Positions 23,425 to 33,034 of a stretch of DNA of 41,532 nt are shown one piece after another (positions within the stretch are counted from its first letter, which is position 1; every line of letters begins with the position of its first letter). Under the pieces are notes generated by a model. The model was given only the letters and a program-made list of their open reading frames with translations. It ran no database searches and had not been told where the DNA came from. The translations under genes and the position numbers were made by a program. Source of the DNA: an uncultured Bacteroides sp. (GTDB taxonomy: Bacteria > Bacteroidota > Bacteroidia > Bacteroidales > Bacteroidaceae); the NCBI GenBank assembly GCA_900766005.1, contig CAAFTU010000107.1, positions 1-41,532 on the forward strand. The letters run 5' to 3'.

Positions 23425-24591
23425 TTACTCCATCTGTTTATCTCTGATTTTTTTTACCGTTTTTTCAATCTGTTCTACAGCATACCGGTAGGGAATTTTC
23501 TCCTGCTCCAGCCGCCAGTTGTGTTCCTTGATACTCTGGTACAGGGCCAGTTCTTCTTCATCTAAATGCAGAAGACTCTTTACGTTGCTGGTCTTTCCTT
23601 CGTTCCCCTCATAATAGGTGTGAAAGGTGTGTGCATCCATTAAAATGCTTTGAGCCTGCGGGAAATAGCCCCTGAACTGAGAAAGTATCTCAAATCCATG
23701 TACATCCAGGTCGCCCCAATAAAAAAGTTCGGTCTGCTGTAGGAAAGGGATGTGTTTCAGCAGGCTCACTTCAAATCCATGCCCCCACAGGAGGATGCTG
23801 TCGCTTATTTTAGGAAAAGTGAGAAAATTGATTTCGTTTTCTACGACAAATACGCGCTGCACAGTGGGGTGAAATTGCTCCAGCTGGCTGAGGGGCACCG
23901 TGGCTTCTTCCATGCCCGAAAAATACTTCCGGCTTAGCCGGTCGTCCAGCCACCTCATGCGGATCATCGGCTCCTTATCGCGCAGGTGAAAGCGCCTGCA
24001 GAACTTCGTTTCATTCGTGTCAACATGCGGAGCAATGACAATGTCGAGCAATTCCTTTAAAATTCCTTCATGCGCACCGATGAACTTCGTATGCACTTCG
24101 ATGGGCAGTTCGCGGACATAAAGATGAGGGTAGGGGTGCTCCCTGAAATAGGTGAGCACCTTGAGCAGATCGGTCCATTCCGAGGTGTATTTGATTACTT
24201 TCAGCGGGAATTGAGCCATCCATTCTTTCAGCTCGGGGAAAAGGTGCAGCACGCGTGCTACATCTTTCCTGAACTGATTGACTTCTGTTTCCTTGCGGAG
24301 AAACCGCAGCAGGTCTGTCTCTGATTCAAAGTAGATGAGGGCCGGAATGTCCTGCACGCCGATGCTTTTCTTGTGCACGGTTTGCCACTCAATCTGATAG
24401 CCGTAGCCTTTGACGTCTTTGGAGGCAGCGAAAATATCATCGTGTTCCTTCTGATACGCTTGCAGATCCTCGCTGGGTTTCTTGTCGCAGGCTATCACCC
24501 ATTTTTCAAACGCTTCTCCACGGACCACCGATGAGAGATGAGCGATGTATCTCTTCTCGGCCTTTTTCTTTATTTCAGACGCAGTAATCAT
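23425..24591 (-). CDS. jetD: Wadjet protein JetD, Toprim-fold nuclease subunit
   Basis: 388 aa, DUF3322 (N-terminal) plus DUF2220 (C-terminal). JetD is the subunit that cleaves circular plasmid DNA after the JetABC motor has extruded it. The Toprim metal residues are visible: E251/E253 in VVENEINFL and the DxD D294/D296 in YWGDLDVHGFEIL. The C-terminal EQEKIPYRYAVEQI is typical of DUF2220. It starts 33 bases after jetC stops and is the last gene of the jetA-B-C-D operon. With the metal ligands intact I expect an active nuclease. Confidence 0.93.
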   Translation of the reverse strand: MITASEIKKKAEKRYIAHLSSVVRGEAFEKWVIACDKKPSEDLQAYQKEHDDIFAASKDVKGYGYQIEWQTVHKKSIGVQDIPALIYFESETDLLRFLRKETEVNQFRKDVARVLHLFPELKEWMAQFPLKVIKYTSEWTDLLKVLTYFREHPYPHLYVRELPIEVHTKFIGAHEGILKELLDIVIAPHVDTNETKFCRRFHLRDKEPMIRMRWLDDRLSRKYFSGMEEATVPLSQLEQFHPTVQRVFVVENEINFLTFPKISDSILLWGHGFEVSLLKHIPFLQQTELFYWGDLDVHGFEILSQFRGYFPQAQSILMDAHTFHTYYEGNEGKTSNVKSLLHLDEEELALYQSIKEHNWRLEQEKIPYRYAVEQIEKTVKKIRDKQME

Positions 24592-24624
24592 AAAGACAGT
24601 GCATGAGGGTGTATACAGATTCTC

Positions 24625-27600
24625 CTATTGTTTTTTCTCATCCGTTTCGCTATACTTCTCGCGCTCGTCCTTAAACTGCCGGATGGGCATATTGTAAAGT
24701 ACCGAACGGTCGCCTTGCCGCTCCACGTAGTGAACGAAAGAGATATCGTTCTCCACGATGTGGATGTTGTCGCTCGGCGTTACCACCAGCAGTTGCAGAT
24801 GCAGCTGTTGGCAGAGTGAAATCAGATAGCGTGCCTTGGTTTCATCCTGCGCCTTAAACGCTTCGTCGATAGCGATAAAACGGAACGATGAATCCCGTCC
24901 GCTACGAGTCAGTCCGAACTGGCAGGCAATGGCCGATCCCAGAATGGTGTACGTCAGCTGCGCCTTTTCACCTCCCGAAAGCTGCCCCATCGTTTCATAC
25001 GTTTTGCGTTTCTGCTCATTCTCTTTATAGAATTCTTCCGCTTTGTAGGTAAACCATGAGCGCACATCCATCACCTTATTCCGCCACTTCTCGTCTTCCA
25101 GCCGGCGGATGAAAGGTTCGATGTGGTTTTCAAAATGAAGTTTCCGTCCGTCGATGGTCGATTCCATCTGGTGATGGTTGGGAATGGCTTTCTCAAGCAG
25201 TGTCTTGAATTCGTTGGTCTCCACGTCGAGCTTGCGTGTTGCCACCAGCTGGATATACGTGTGCGGATGATTGTCGAAATCAATTGCTTTCAGCGGCACA
25301 TTCAATTGCTCAATCGTCTTCCTGATATTCTCCTCCCAATGCTGGAAGAAGATACGGAACGCATTGACGTTGTGTGTAATGGTCTCCCGCAAATAGGTGT
25401 TAAACCGCTCCTGGAAACTGATAAGGTCTTCATCCAACAGCCGTCGGTAGAACGACTGGTACTCGCTGATGAGTTCCAGGTGGTCGGATTCCGGCAGACT
25501 GTTGACATCCGAGCGCCAGTCGCGGAAACGTTCGGTGATTTCAGCCGACGGATTTTTGAATTTGTTGATGAGAATAGCCACCTTGCTTTGCACCGACTCT
25601 TTCTTCTTTTTCAGTCCGGTTATTGCATCGTTGTTCTTCTCCTGAAAGTCGCGGGCAGCCGCTTCCAGATTATCGAGTACGATTTCCAGCAGCTGAGGAT
25701 ACGCCTGTACGAAATCGGCAGTATCCACTTCACCGATGGTTTGCAGGAAACTTTGATTCAGGTTGCGCTTGGCATTCAGCTCCTCCTCTGTCATTTCGGT
25801 CTTAAACACCTTCTTGTTCAGAATATCTACCTGGGCCGTAAGCTCTTTCAGAAGCGCTTCCACCTGATTGAGCTGCTCCTGCAGTGCTTTGACACGGTCG
25901 TTGGTTGCCTCCAGTTTCTGCTTTGCTTCCGTCTTCTCCTGCAATTCCTGCGCATACCGTCTCCAGTCAATCACATCAAACTGCTCGAAAGCAAAATCCA
26001 GTTCCGAGAGCGTGTTGAGCATCTGTTTCAGCTTCTCCCGTTTGTCCTTGATTGCTTTCATTTGAGCCGCTACCGCTTTTTCATTCTCTTGGCAGTCTCT
26101 GACGGCTGCCTGCAGCGTGCGGATTTTCTCCTTGTTATCCCAGCCCAGCACGTAGTGAGCCTTGTCTTTTACTTTGGCACGGTCGTCTTTCTCATGTTTG
26201 CCCTTCACCGATTTAATCAGTCCCTCGCGGGTCACAGCCTTTTCTTCATAGAAGGCAAACTCTGTCAGACTGTCTACACATGCATAGTTGAACTCCCGGT
26301 AGATGGCGTCTTCCAGCCATTCTTTGTACCGGTTGTCGCTCTTGAATTGTATTTTGTTCAGCAGGCTGTTCTCTTCCATGTCCCATCCCTCCAGATTGCG
26401 CAGGGAGGTAAAATCACGGTAACGCTGGTAAACGATGCGTCCGTTCAGGTTGCGCGAGTTGACAAACTCGTTCACCTCCTCATAATAGGCATCCGGCACA
26501 ATCAGGCGGAGGGCGAAGTTATGCAGGATGCGTTCGATGGAAGCTTCCCATTCCCGCTCCTCATCCCGCACCTGAATCAGCTCGCCGATGAATGGAATCT
26601 CGTCGGATGTGGCTCCGGTATATTCCAAAATCTCGTCTCTAATCTCGGCCACACGTCCTGTGATGTTATGCTGATGCTGCTGCAGATATTTGATTGTATC
26701 CACATATTCGTTGATCTGTTCGCCAATCTGTCTTCTTTCTTCCTCTTTGCGGTGCAACTCTACTGTAAGGCTATCGTCAATCTCCGTTTGCAGCTGTTCT
26801 TTCAATGCCTTTGCCTGCACCTTATTGGCTTCAAACTCTTCCGCCGTAGGGTCGGCAACCAGTTCCACCTGCTGTGCCAGCTGCTTGTAGCTTTCTGCTT
26901 TCACCCGGCGGCTGGCTCGTTTGGCTTCCAACGACCGGATCTTAGTCTCCAGTTCGTTGATGCGCCGTCCGGTTTCATCGTTTCGGATAGCCAGCTGCAA
27001 GTCCACCTTTTCCTTTTCCTTTTCCGTCGTTTGCGTCTTCAGTTTCTCCAGTTCTTCATTCAGCAGCTTGCGGTCGAGTTCGTATTTCTCTATTTGCTCA
27101 TCGCACAGATTCACCATACGCTGGGCAAACCAATACGCTGCCACATCCTTTTTCTGCGTCAGCGATTCCAGCCGCTCTGCCGTTTGCTCCAGCTCATCGG
27201 CATAGCGCACAATCGGTTCCAGCTGTTTGATTTGTTCTTCCGTCTTTTCGATGCTCAGCTTGGCTTCCATCAAGTTCTGGAAAGTAACCTTCAGCTCAAT
27301 ATAGCGTTCTTCTGCCGGTTCTTCTTCCAGCATATTCTGCCGGATAAAGTCGTCCAGATCATCGAGCACCTTCACCCCGACAATTTGGTTGAACAACTGC
27401 AATGCCTTGTCCGAACGCATGCCAAACAAGTCGCAAATGCGTTCGCCATATTCCACCGGCCCGCTACAGAAGTCGATTGTCTTTTTCACACTGTTGGCAT
27501 TGTACACCTTTTCCAGATGCCTTCTCCACGTGCCGTTGAGGTTGAAATTGGCAAAATCCCGCTCAATCTCCAGCCGGTCTTTGGCAATGCCATACAGCGT

Positions 27601-28035
27601 TTTGAGTTCTTCACCCGAAAAATAACGCACCTGAAACAAGGTGAGTACCCGGCTTTCCACACTTTTGAAGCAAGCCAGCAACACCGAATAGCTGTTCTTG
27701 TCTCTCAGCCGGAGGGTTTTCACCCCGCCGCCTTCCTGCTGCTGGTTGCCGTAGTTGCCGAAAAAGTAGGATTCCTCCGTACGGTCTCCCTTCTTTTCCA
27801 CACCCGACGACTGGTTGTAGAATCTTTTCCTTTTCAGCGGCACCAGCAAGGTGAGGAGCGCATCAATCAGCGTACTCTTGCCCGAAGCGTTGGCCCCCGT
27901 CAGAAGCGAGTTGTTGCCTTGCGGAGCCAGTCGGTACACCTGGTTGTGAAACGTACCCCAGTTGTATAGTTCCATGTAATCAAGCCGGAAGCCTGAAATC
28001 TCCGAACTGGTATTAAATAGATTCATCTGCTGCAT
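24625..28035 (-). CDS. jetC: Wadjet protein JetC, SMC-like ATPase
   Basis: 1136 aa, related to MukB/MksB/EptC. Walker A is GANASGKST (about 47-55), just after YNWGTFHNQVYRL, a start typical of these ATPases. Long coiled coils (about 280-490 and 640-800) flank a hinge-like middle (about 490-640). The ABC signature LSGGEKAQ is at about 1019 and Walker B FIAIDEA is at about 1054-1060. JetC dimers with JetA and JetB extrude DNA loops and sense small circular DNA. It overlaps jetB by 23 bases, which suggests coupled translation. All nucleotide-site motifs are present, so the motor should be functional. Confidence 0.95.
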   Translation of the reverse strand: MQQMNLFNTSSEISGFRLDYMELYNWGTFHNQVYRLAPQGNNSLLTGANASGKSTLIDALLTLLVPLKRKRFYNQSSGVEKKGDRTEESYFFGNYGNQQQEGGGVKTLRLRDKNSYSVLLACFKSVESRVLTLFQVRYFSGEELKTLYGIAKDRLEIERDFANFNLNGTWRRHLEKVYNANSVKKTIDFCSGPVEYGERICDLFGMRSDKALQLFNQIVGVKVLDDLDDFIRQNMLEEEPAEERYIELKVTFQNLMEAKLSIEKTEEQIKQLEPIVRYADELEQTAERLESLTQKKDVAAYWFAQRMVNLCDEQIEKYELDRKLLNEELEKLKTQTTEKEKEKVDLQLAIRNDETGRRINELETKIRSLEAKRASRRVKAESYKQLAQQVELVADPTAEEFEANKVQAKALKEQLQTEIDDSLTVELHRKEEERRQIGEQINEYVDTIKYLQQHQHNITGRVAEIRDEILEYTGATSDEIPFIGELIQVRDEEREWEASIERILHNFALRLIVPDAYYEEVNEFVNSRNLNGRIVYQRYRDFTSLRNLEGWDMEENSLLNKIQFKSDNRYKEWLEDAIYREFNYACVDSLTEFAFYEEKAVTREGLIKSVKGKHEKDDRAKVKDKAHYVLGWDNKEKIRTLQAAVRDCQENEKAVAAQMKAIKDKREKLKQMLNTLSELDFAFEQFDVIDWRRYAQELQEKTEAKQKLEATNDRVKALQEQLNQVEALLKELTAQVDILNKKVFKTEMTEEELNAKRNLNQSFLQTIGEVDTADFVQAYPQLLEIVLDNLEAAARDFQEKNNDAITGLKKKKESVQSKVAILINKFKNPSAEITERFRDWRSDVNSLPESDHLELISEYQSFYRRLLDEDLISFQERFNTYLRETITHNVNAFRIFFQHWEENIRKTIEQLNVPLKAIDFDNHPHTYIQLVATRKLDVETNEFKTLLEKAIPNHHQMESTIDGRKLHFENHIEPFIRRLEDEKWRNKVMDVRSWFTYKAEEFYKENEQKRKTYETMGQLSGGEKAQLTYTILGSAIACQFGLTRSGRDSSFRFIAIDEAFKAQDETKARYLISLCQQLHLQLLVVTPSDNIHIVENDISFVHYVERQGDRSVLYNMPIRQFKDEREKYSETDEKKQ

Positions 28036-28591
28036 AGTCGTTCAATTTGTTTTTAAATTCCACCAAATCGTCTAATGTGATTTTCTCTTTAATGATGCGG
28101 TGTATCTTGTAGCGCGTTTCCGTGTCGGTGCGCTTGGCTTCTATCAGATAACCCAGCTGGACGGCCCGGTCGATGTAGGTATCCATTTCTTTCAGAAATT
28201 TCACGCGGTTGAACTTTTCGGGCAGGAAGAGCTCCACTTCCTCCCGGATGTCGGCTGCCGATACATACAACTCGTTTGATACCAGTGCAGTATCCATTTC
28301 AAAATCTTCCAGCATCTGCCGCAAGATAATCAGCACCACAGACACTTCGAATCCCAACTTGCGGCGGGAGGTCAGGTTGATGGTGCGGTCGTCATCCAGT
28401 TTCATCTGTTTCAGAAAAGCAAAGCCTTCCTCTTTCTTTATAATCAGTTCCAGTCCGATGACACTGATGTAATCTTGTATCTCCGACTGGTAAAGCAGGA
28501 TGTCGTTCCACGATACATCCTCTATTTCTACAATTCCTTTCAATAGTTTCACTATGGCCTTGGAATAAGGCTTTATATTTGCTGTACTCAT
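28013..28591 (-). CDS. jetB: Wadjet protein JetB, MukE-like KITE subunit
   Basis: 192 aa, DUF4194. In the Wadjet complex JetB is the small winged-helix (KITE/MukE-like) dimer that bridges JetA and the JetC heads. Visible features are an acidic N-terminal half (AIVKLLKGIVEIEDVSWNDILLYQ), the central helix-rich block with LTSRRKLGFEVSVVLIILRQMLEDFE, and a C-terminal winged-helix-like stretch (REEVELFLPEKFNRVKFLKEMDTYIDRAVQLGYLI). Its start overlaps the jetA stop by 4 bases (ATGA) and its end overlaps jetC by 23 bases. Assignment rests on position and family appearance together. Confidence 0.9.
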   Translation of the reverse strand: MSTANIKPYSKAIVKLLKGIVEIEDVSWNDILLYQSEIQDYISVIGLELIIKKEEGFAFLKQMKLDDDRTINLTSRRKLGFEVSVVLIILRQMLEDFEMDTALVSNELYVSAADIREEVELFLPEKFNRVKFLKEMDTYIDRAVQLGYLIEAKRTDTETRYKIHRIIKEKITLDDLVEFKNKLNDYAADESI

Positions 28592-30045
28592 CGTGTAATG
28601 ATAATTTCTGGTATTTCAATGTATTTCAGCCCGTCGGCCGTAAACGGAATGATCTGCGTTTTCTCCGTATTCTTTACCGTGTGATATTCGTCTAAAACGC
28701 TGATGTAGCCGATGATTTCGGCCAGCCCCTTCGTGATACCCCGGTTCTTTTCGATGATCTCGCCCAAGGTGGCCTGTGTCTTTTCCGACAGTATCCGGTT
28801 GATGGTCGTACGAAGGGCATCGCGGTCCACTTGATACGGACTGAACAACTGCGCCAGTCGCCCCAGGTCTTCGATATCTACCTGCGCCTGTGCCGGTTTC
28901 TCCTTGTATTCCACGGTTGGTGTAGGTTCCAGCGAAAGCTGGCGTTCCAGCGGAAGACACAAGTTGATTTCCTCCACTTCCAGCGACACTTCCGGCTTTT
29001 CCTGCTGACGGATGCAGCAGTCAATCAGTAACTTCTTGATCTCATCAATCACCTTCTTGGTAATTTCTGCGTTCGACATTTCATTTTGCCGGATGATGCG
29101 GCTCAGTTTTTCCGACATGCGGTCGTTGGTTTTATACACCTTCTCTGCTGCCGAAAAAAGATATTGCTGCATATATTTCAGAAAACTGTCTTGCGGGTCA
29201 ATCTGCCGGTCGTCCAACGTGTCAAACAGCCCGTTGATCAGCGACTGCCACTGCAACTGTAAGTCGGGTGAGAGCAGGAACTCCCAAAACGCATAAAAAC
29301 TCTTACCCTGCGACGACTTTTTCAGTTCGCTGTATGCGTCGAAAATATAGTTCAGCAATTCCTTTTTCTGTGAATTGTTGATTTGGTGCTGGTAGATCTG
29401 CCGGATAATCTCCTTGAAGTTGTTGTCCACTTCCTTGAAATCGGACAATAATTCCTTCGCCAACCGGTTCAGGTTGTGGTAGCGTGGCACAATTTCATAC
29501 TCTTCGAACACCTTCACATGCTCGCCCATTTCCAACTGCTGGATTTGATGTTCGATTTCCATCTTTTTCTCCTTCAGCATTTCCAGTCGCTTTTCCCTGT
29601 CTTCATTGGTAAACTCCACCAATTCTTTGAGCTGATAGAAGAGCGACTTGAATTTCGATTCCGTGCCGATGTAATCTTCTTTTTTCAGGTTTTCCACCCA
29701 GTCGAGCACTTTGCTCGAATAGGCCGACATTTCATACATGACATCGCCGTTTTCGTTCTGGTAGTTGGTCAGAAATCCCTTGTTGGTCCATTCCTGAATC
29801 CACCGCTTGGCTTTGTCTTCGTTGGTCTCTATCCGTCCGGGCCGTTCATCCTCCTCTTCCTCCACGACAAGCTCTGACTCGTCCAGCCGGTTTTCGAGCA
29901 GCAGATGGATTCTCTCCGAACTGACAAATGTTGAATTCTCAAACACATCTGTGATGAAAGAGATGATGAACTCCACTTTTCTGGAGCGGAGCAGCTTGAT
30001 ACTGGGTGATTCTTGTAGGGTCTTTAGTAGTTGGATTTTATCCAT
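28588..30045 (-). CDS. jetA: Wadjet protein JetA, MukF-like kleisin subunit
   Basis: 485 aa, DUF3375, the kleisin of type I Wadjet. The N-terminal winged-helix-like part (about 1-110) is followed by coiled-coil segments (about 125-190, rich in Glu/Lys, with REKRLEMLKEKKMEIEHQ). A middle domain has DDRQIDPQDSFLKYMQQYLFSAAEKVY, and a C-terminal winged helix follows (about 390-480). It links the JetC ATPase heads. It is the first gene of jetA-B-C-D. A candidate promoter lies at 30086-30117. No integrase, transposase or other defence gene is next to it. Confidence 0.92.
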   Translation of the reverse strand: MDKIQLLKTLQESPSIKLLRSRKVEFIISFITDVFENSTFVSSERIHLLLENRLDESELVVEEEEDERPGRIETNEDKAKRWIQEWTNKGFLTNYQNENGDVMYEMSAYSSKVLDWVENLKKEDYIGTESKFKSLFYQLKELVEFTNEDREKRLEMLKEKKMEIEHQIQQLEMGEHVKVFEEYEIVPRYHNLNRLAKELLSDFKEVDNNFKEIIRQIYQHQINNSQKKELLNYIFDAYSELKKSSQGKSFYAFWEFLLSPDLQLQWQSLINGLFDTLDDRQIDPQDSFLKYMQQYLFSAAEKVYKTNDRMSEKLSRIIRQNEMSNAEITKKVIDEIKKLLIDCCIRQQEKPEVSLEVEEINLCLPLERQLSLEPTPTVEYKEKPAQAQVDIEDLGRLAQLFSPYQVDRDALRTTINRILSEKTQATLGEIIEKNRGITKGLAEIIGYISVLDEYHTVKNTEKTQIIPFTADGLKYIEIPEIIITR

Positions 30046-30085
30046 GGGTCTTTCTTAATCTTCGGATTTCAATTGGTTCTTTCTA

Positions 30086-30117
30086 CAAAAGAAATCAAAA
30101 AAGGAAGACGATACAAA
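30086..30117 (-). promoter_or_regulatory. Candidate promoter of the Wadjet operon
   Basis: The minus strand reads TTTG (30117-30114), 20 bases, then TTCTTTTG (30093-30086). This is the right spacing, but the -7 element has one mismatch to TAnnTTTG, so a weak or regulated promoter is possible. Confidence 0.35.
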
Positions 30118-30252
30118 CGAATTCCGAAAAAAATGTTTTTTCCCTTATTTCTTTGTCGGGTTGATGACCGGAAGGTGTGTTTTTCACAGGTGTCATTCTG
30201 TTGTATGCAACATGTATCACAGCAGCTAAAGTGATAATTATGATTAAACTCG

Positions 30253-30283
30253 TTGGCAGAGTAGCGGATTTTATCTACCTTTG
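30253..30283 (+). promoter_or_regulatory. Promoter of the PBP1A operon
   Basis: TTG (30253-30255), 20 bases, then TACCTTTG (30276-30283), a strong match, 37 bases upstream of the ATG at 30320. Confidence 0.7.
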
Positions 30284-30319
30284 TAGCTTTAATGATATGC
30301 GTATAATTAGCTTAAACAC

Positions 30320-32641
30320 ATGATTCGAAAAATAATTATTGCTCTTTGGGTCTTACTGGCTATCGGCATAGCAGCCAGTGTTGCTGTATTTCTCTCTATT
30401 TCTAAGGGTTGGATAGGGTATATGCCTCCTGTTGAAGAACTCGAAAATCCGACCTACAAATTTGCTACTGAGATTTTTTCGGAAGACAATCAGGTGCTTG
30501 GCACTTGGTCGTACAGCAAAGAGAACCGTATTTATACGGCGTATCAGGATCTTCCGGCCAATATAATCCATGCGCTTATTGCCACGGAAGATGTACGTTT
30601 TGTAAAACATTCGGGCATTGATGCCAAGGCGCTGTTTCGTGCCTTTGTGAAGCGGGGACTGCTGATGCAGAAAAATGCCGGGGGTGGTAGTACATTGTCG
30701 CAGCAGTTGGCCAAGCAGCTGTTTACGGAAAAGGTGGCTCGCAACACGTTGCAGCGTCTGTTCCAAAAACCGATTGAATGGGTGATTGCCGTTAAATTGG
30801 AACGCTATTATACAAAAGAAGAAATCTTGAGTATGTATCTCAATAAGTTCGATTTCCTGAACAATGCTGTGGGCATCAAAACAGCTGCCTATACGTATTT
30901 CGGATGCGAACCCAAGGATTTGAAGATCGAGGAATCTGCCACGCTGGTGGGTATGTGTAAAAATCCCTCGCTCTATAATCCGGTGCGTTACAACGAACGC
31001 TCGCGCGGCCGAAGGAATGTGGTGCTCGACCAAATGCGTAAGGCCGGGTATCTCACGCAGGCTGAATGTGATTCGCTGCAGGCATTGCCTTTGCAGCTGC
31101 ACTACAACCGGGTGGACCATAAAGAGGGATTGGCTACTTACTTCCGTGAATATCTGCGTGGGGTGATGACGGCCAAGAAACCGGTGAAAAGTGATTACAG
31201 AGGCTGGCAGATGCAGAAGTATTACGAGGATTCGCTGGCTTGGGAAACCGATCCGCTCTTTGGCTGGTGTGCAAAGAATAAGAAGAAAGACGGCTCGAAT
31301 TATAACATTTATACGGATGGTCTGAAGATTTATACTACGATTAATTCGCATATGCAGCAGTATGCCGAGGAGGCAGTAGAGCAGCATTTAAGCTACCTGC
31401 AACCGATTTTCAATAAGGAGAAGGTGGGCAGTGCCAATGCTCCTTATGCCCGTTCTTTGGATAAGGATATCGTGGAGAAACTGCTGACTAAGGCAATGAA
31501 ACAGACAGACCGCTATCGGCTGATGAAGAAAGCAGGAGCGTCTGAAAAGGAAATCCGTAAGGCTTTCAATCAGCCTCAGGAAATGACGGTTTTCTCTTGG
31601 CAGGGTGAAAAGGATACTATCATGACGCCGATGGATTCGATCCGTTATTACAAATCATTCTTGCGTGCGGGATTCATGTCGATGGATCCGATTAACGGGC
31701 ATGTGAAGGCGTATGTGGGCGGACCCGACTATACGCATTTCCAATACGACATGGCTATGACGGGACGCCGTCAGGTGGGTTCTACTATCAAACCATACCT
31801 GTATACGCTGGCCATGGAGAATAATTTCTCTCCCTGCGATCAGGTGCGCCACGTGGAGCAGACGCTCATTGATGAAAATGGTATTCCTTGGTCGCCCCGT
31901 AATGCCAACAGCAAACGCTATGGCGAAATGGTAACGCTGAAATGGGGGTTGGCCAATTCGGACAACTGGGTTTCGGCTTATCTGATGGGTAAACTGAATC
32001 CTTATAATTTGAAGCGGTTGATTCGCAGTTTCGGAGTGCGCAATAAGGCGATTGATCCGGTGGTGTCTCTTTGTCTGGGTCCCTGTGAAATCTCTGTGGG
32101 AGAAATGGTGAGCGCGTATACGGCTTTCGCCAATAAAGGGATTCGGGTGGCTCCGTTGTTTGTGACTCGCATTGAGGATGGAGACGGCAACGTGATCAGT
32201 AACTTTACGCCTCAGATGGAAGAAGTAATCAGTGTGCAGAGTGCCTACAAGATGCTGGTAATGCTTCGTTCGGTGATTAATGAAGGTACGGGTGGACGTG
32301 TGCGTCGTTATGGTATCAAGGCCGATATGGGTGGTAAGACCGGTACGACAAATGAGAACTCGGATGCTTGGTTCATGGGCTTTACTCCTTCGCTGGTATC
32401 CGGTGTGTGGGTAGGAGGTGATGAGCGCGATATTCACTTTGGAAAAATGACCTACGGTCAGGGAGCTGCTGCTGCTTTGCCTATCTGGGCGATTTATATG
32501 AAAAAGGTGTTTGCCGACAAGACACTGGGATATTCGGAAGACGAAACATTTGATTTGCCGGAAGGCTTTGACCCGTGTGCCGGTTCAGAAACGCCGACGG
32601 AAGAATCGAAACAGGCTGGACTGGACGACTTGTTTAACTAA
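30320..32641 (+). CDS. mrcA: Bifunctional penicillin-binding protein 1A (transglycosylase/transpeptidase)
   Basis: 773 aa class A PBP that polymerises lipid II and cross-links peptidoglycan in the periplasm. One N-terminal membrane anchor is seen (about 5-27). The GT51 domain (about 55-235) has the catalytic Glu in ATEDVRFVKHSGID and the block GGGSTLSQQLAKQLF. The transpeptidase domain has SxxK at S488 (GSTIKPYLYTLAM), SxN as SDNW, and KTG at K673 (GGKTGTTNENSDAW). Length is normal. It heads a probable four-gene operon, with the HPPK-like gene 15 bases downstream. Confidence 0.94.
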   Translation: MIRKIIIALWVLLAIGIAASVAVFLSISKGWIGYMPPVEELENPTYKFATEIFSEDNQVLGTWSYSKENRIYTAYQDLPANIIHALIATEDVRFVKHSGIDAKALFRAFVKRGLLMQKNAGGGSTLSQQLAKQLFTEKVARNTLQRLFQKPIEWVIAVKLERYYTKEEILSMYLNKFDFLNNAVGIKTAAYTYFGCEPKDLKIEESATLVGMCKNPSLYNPVRYNERSRGRRNVVLDQMRKAGYLTQAECDSLQALPLQLHYNRVDHKEGLATYFREYLRGVMTAKKPVKSDYRGWQMQKYYEDSLAWETDPLFGWCAKNKKKDGSNYNIYTDGLKIYTTINSHMQQYAEEAVEQHLSYLQPIFNKEKVGSANAPYARSLDKDIVEKLLTKAMKQTDRYRLMKKAGASEKEIRKAFNQPQEMTVFSWQGEKDTIMTPMDSIRYYKSFLRAGFMSMDPINGHVKAYVGGPDYTHFQYDMAMTGRRQVGSTIKPYLYTLAMENNFSPCDQVRHVEQTLIDENGIPWSPRNANSKRYGEMVTLKWGLANSDNWVSAYLMGKLNPYNLKRLIRSFGVRNKAIDPVVSLCLGPCEISVGEMVSAYTAFANKGIRVAPLFVTRIEDGDGNVISNFTPQMEEVISVQSAYKMLVMLRSVINEGTGGRVRRYGIKADMGGKTGTTNENSDAWFMGFTPSLVSGVWVGGDERDIHFGKMTYGQGAAAALPIWAIYMKKVFADKTLGYSEDETFDLPEGFDPCAGSETPTEESKQAGLDDLFN

Positions 32642-32656
32642 ACTTCTACATTCGTT

Positions 32657-33025
32657 ATGCATCGGTGTATCATCTGTATGGGAAGTAACTACCGGCGGAA
32701 GGAAAATATGGCTTTTGCCCGGGAGCAGCTGCAGAAGTGTTTCCCTTCTATCCGTTTTACGGCCGAGCAGGAGACTGCGCCTCTGGTGTTCCGTAATCTG
32801 GCGCTCTTTTCCAATCAGCTGGCAGTGTTCTTTACAGATGCAGATGAACAGGAGGTCATCAGCCAACTGAAAGAAATGGAGAAATCCGCCGGACGTTGTC
32901 CGTCGGACAAATTATATGAAAAAATATGCCTTGATATCGACTTGCTGGTCTTCGACAGCCGGGTGCTCAAACCGGATGATTTGAAAAGAGCGTATGTCGT
33001 AAAAGGTTTGGAAGAATTAAAATAG
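32657..33025 (+). CDS. Short HPPK-like (FolK-like) protein
   Basis: 122 aa, shorter than the usual FolK of about 160. FolK transfers pyrophosphate from ATP to hydroxymethyldihydropterin in folate synthesis. The family outline is visible: CMGSNYRRKENMAFAREQL (normally LGSN), ETAPLVFRNLALFSNQL, a GR at 79-80, and the metal-binding DxD at D93/D95 in CLDIDLLVFDSRVL. The segment between GR and DxD is compressed and the third family loop is trimmed. Its position between PBP1A and kdsB is not a folate context. It may be an active minimal HPPK or a homologue with another role. Confidence 0.7.
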   Translation: MHRCIICMGSNYRRKENMAFAREQLQKCFPSIRFTAEQETAPLVFRNLALFSNQLAVFFTDADEQEVISQLKEMEKSAGRCPSDKLYEKICLDIDLLVFDSRVLKPDDLKRAYVVKGLEELK

Positions 33026-33034
33026 GTTTTGGAT

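Noticed and set aside
25123..27969. 948-aa open frame antisense to jetC
   Set aside because: Shadow of the coiled-coil coding sequence. JetC on the minus strand has clear ATPase motifs.
23425..30045. A new SMC-nuclease defence system
   Set aside because: Gene order and motifs match the described Wadjet JetABCD, so it is reported as a known system.
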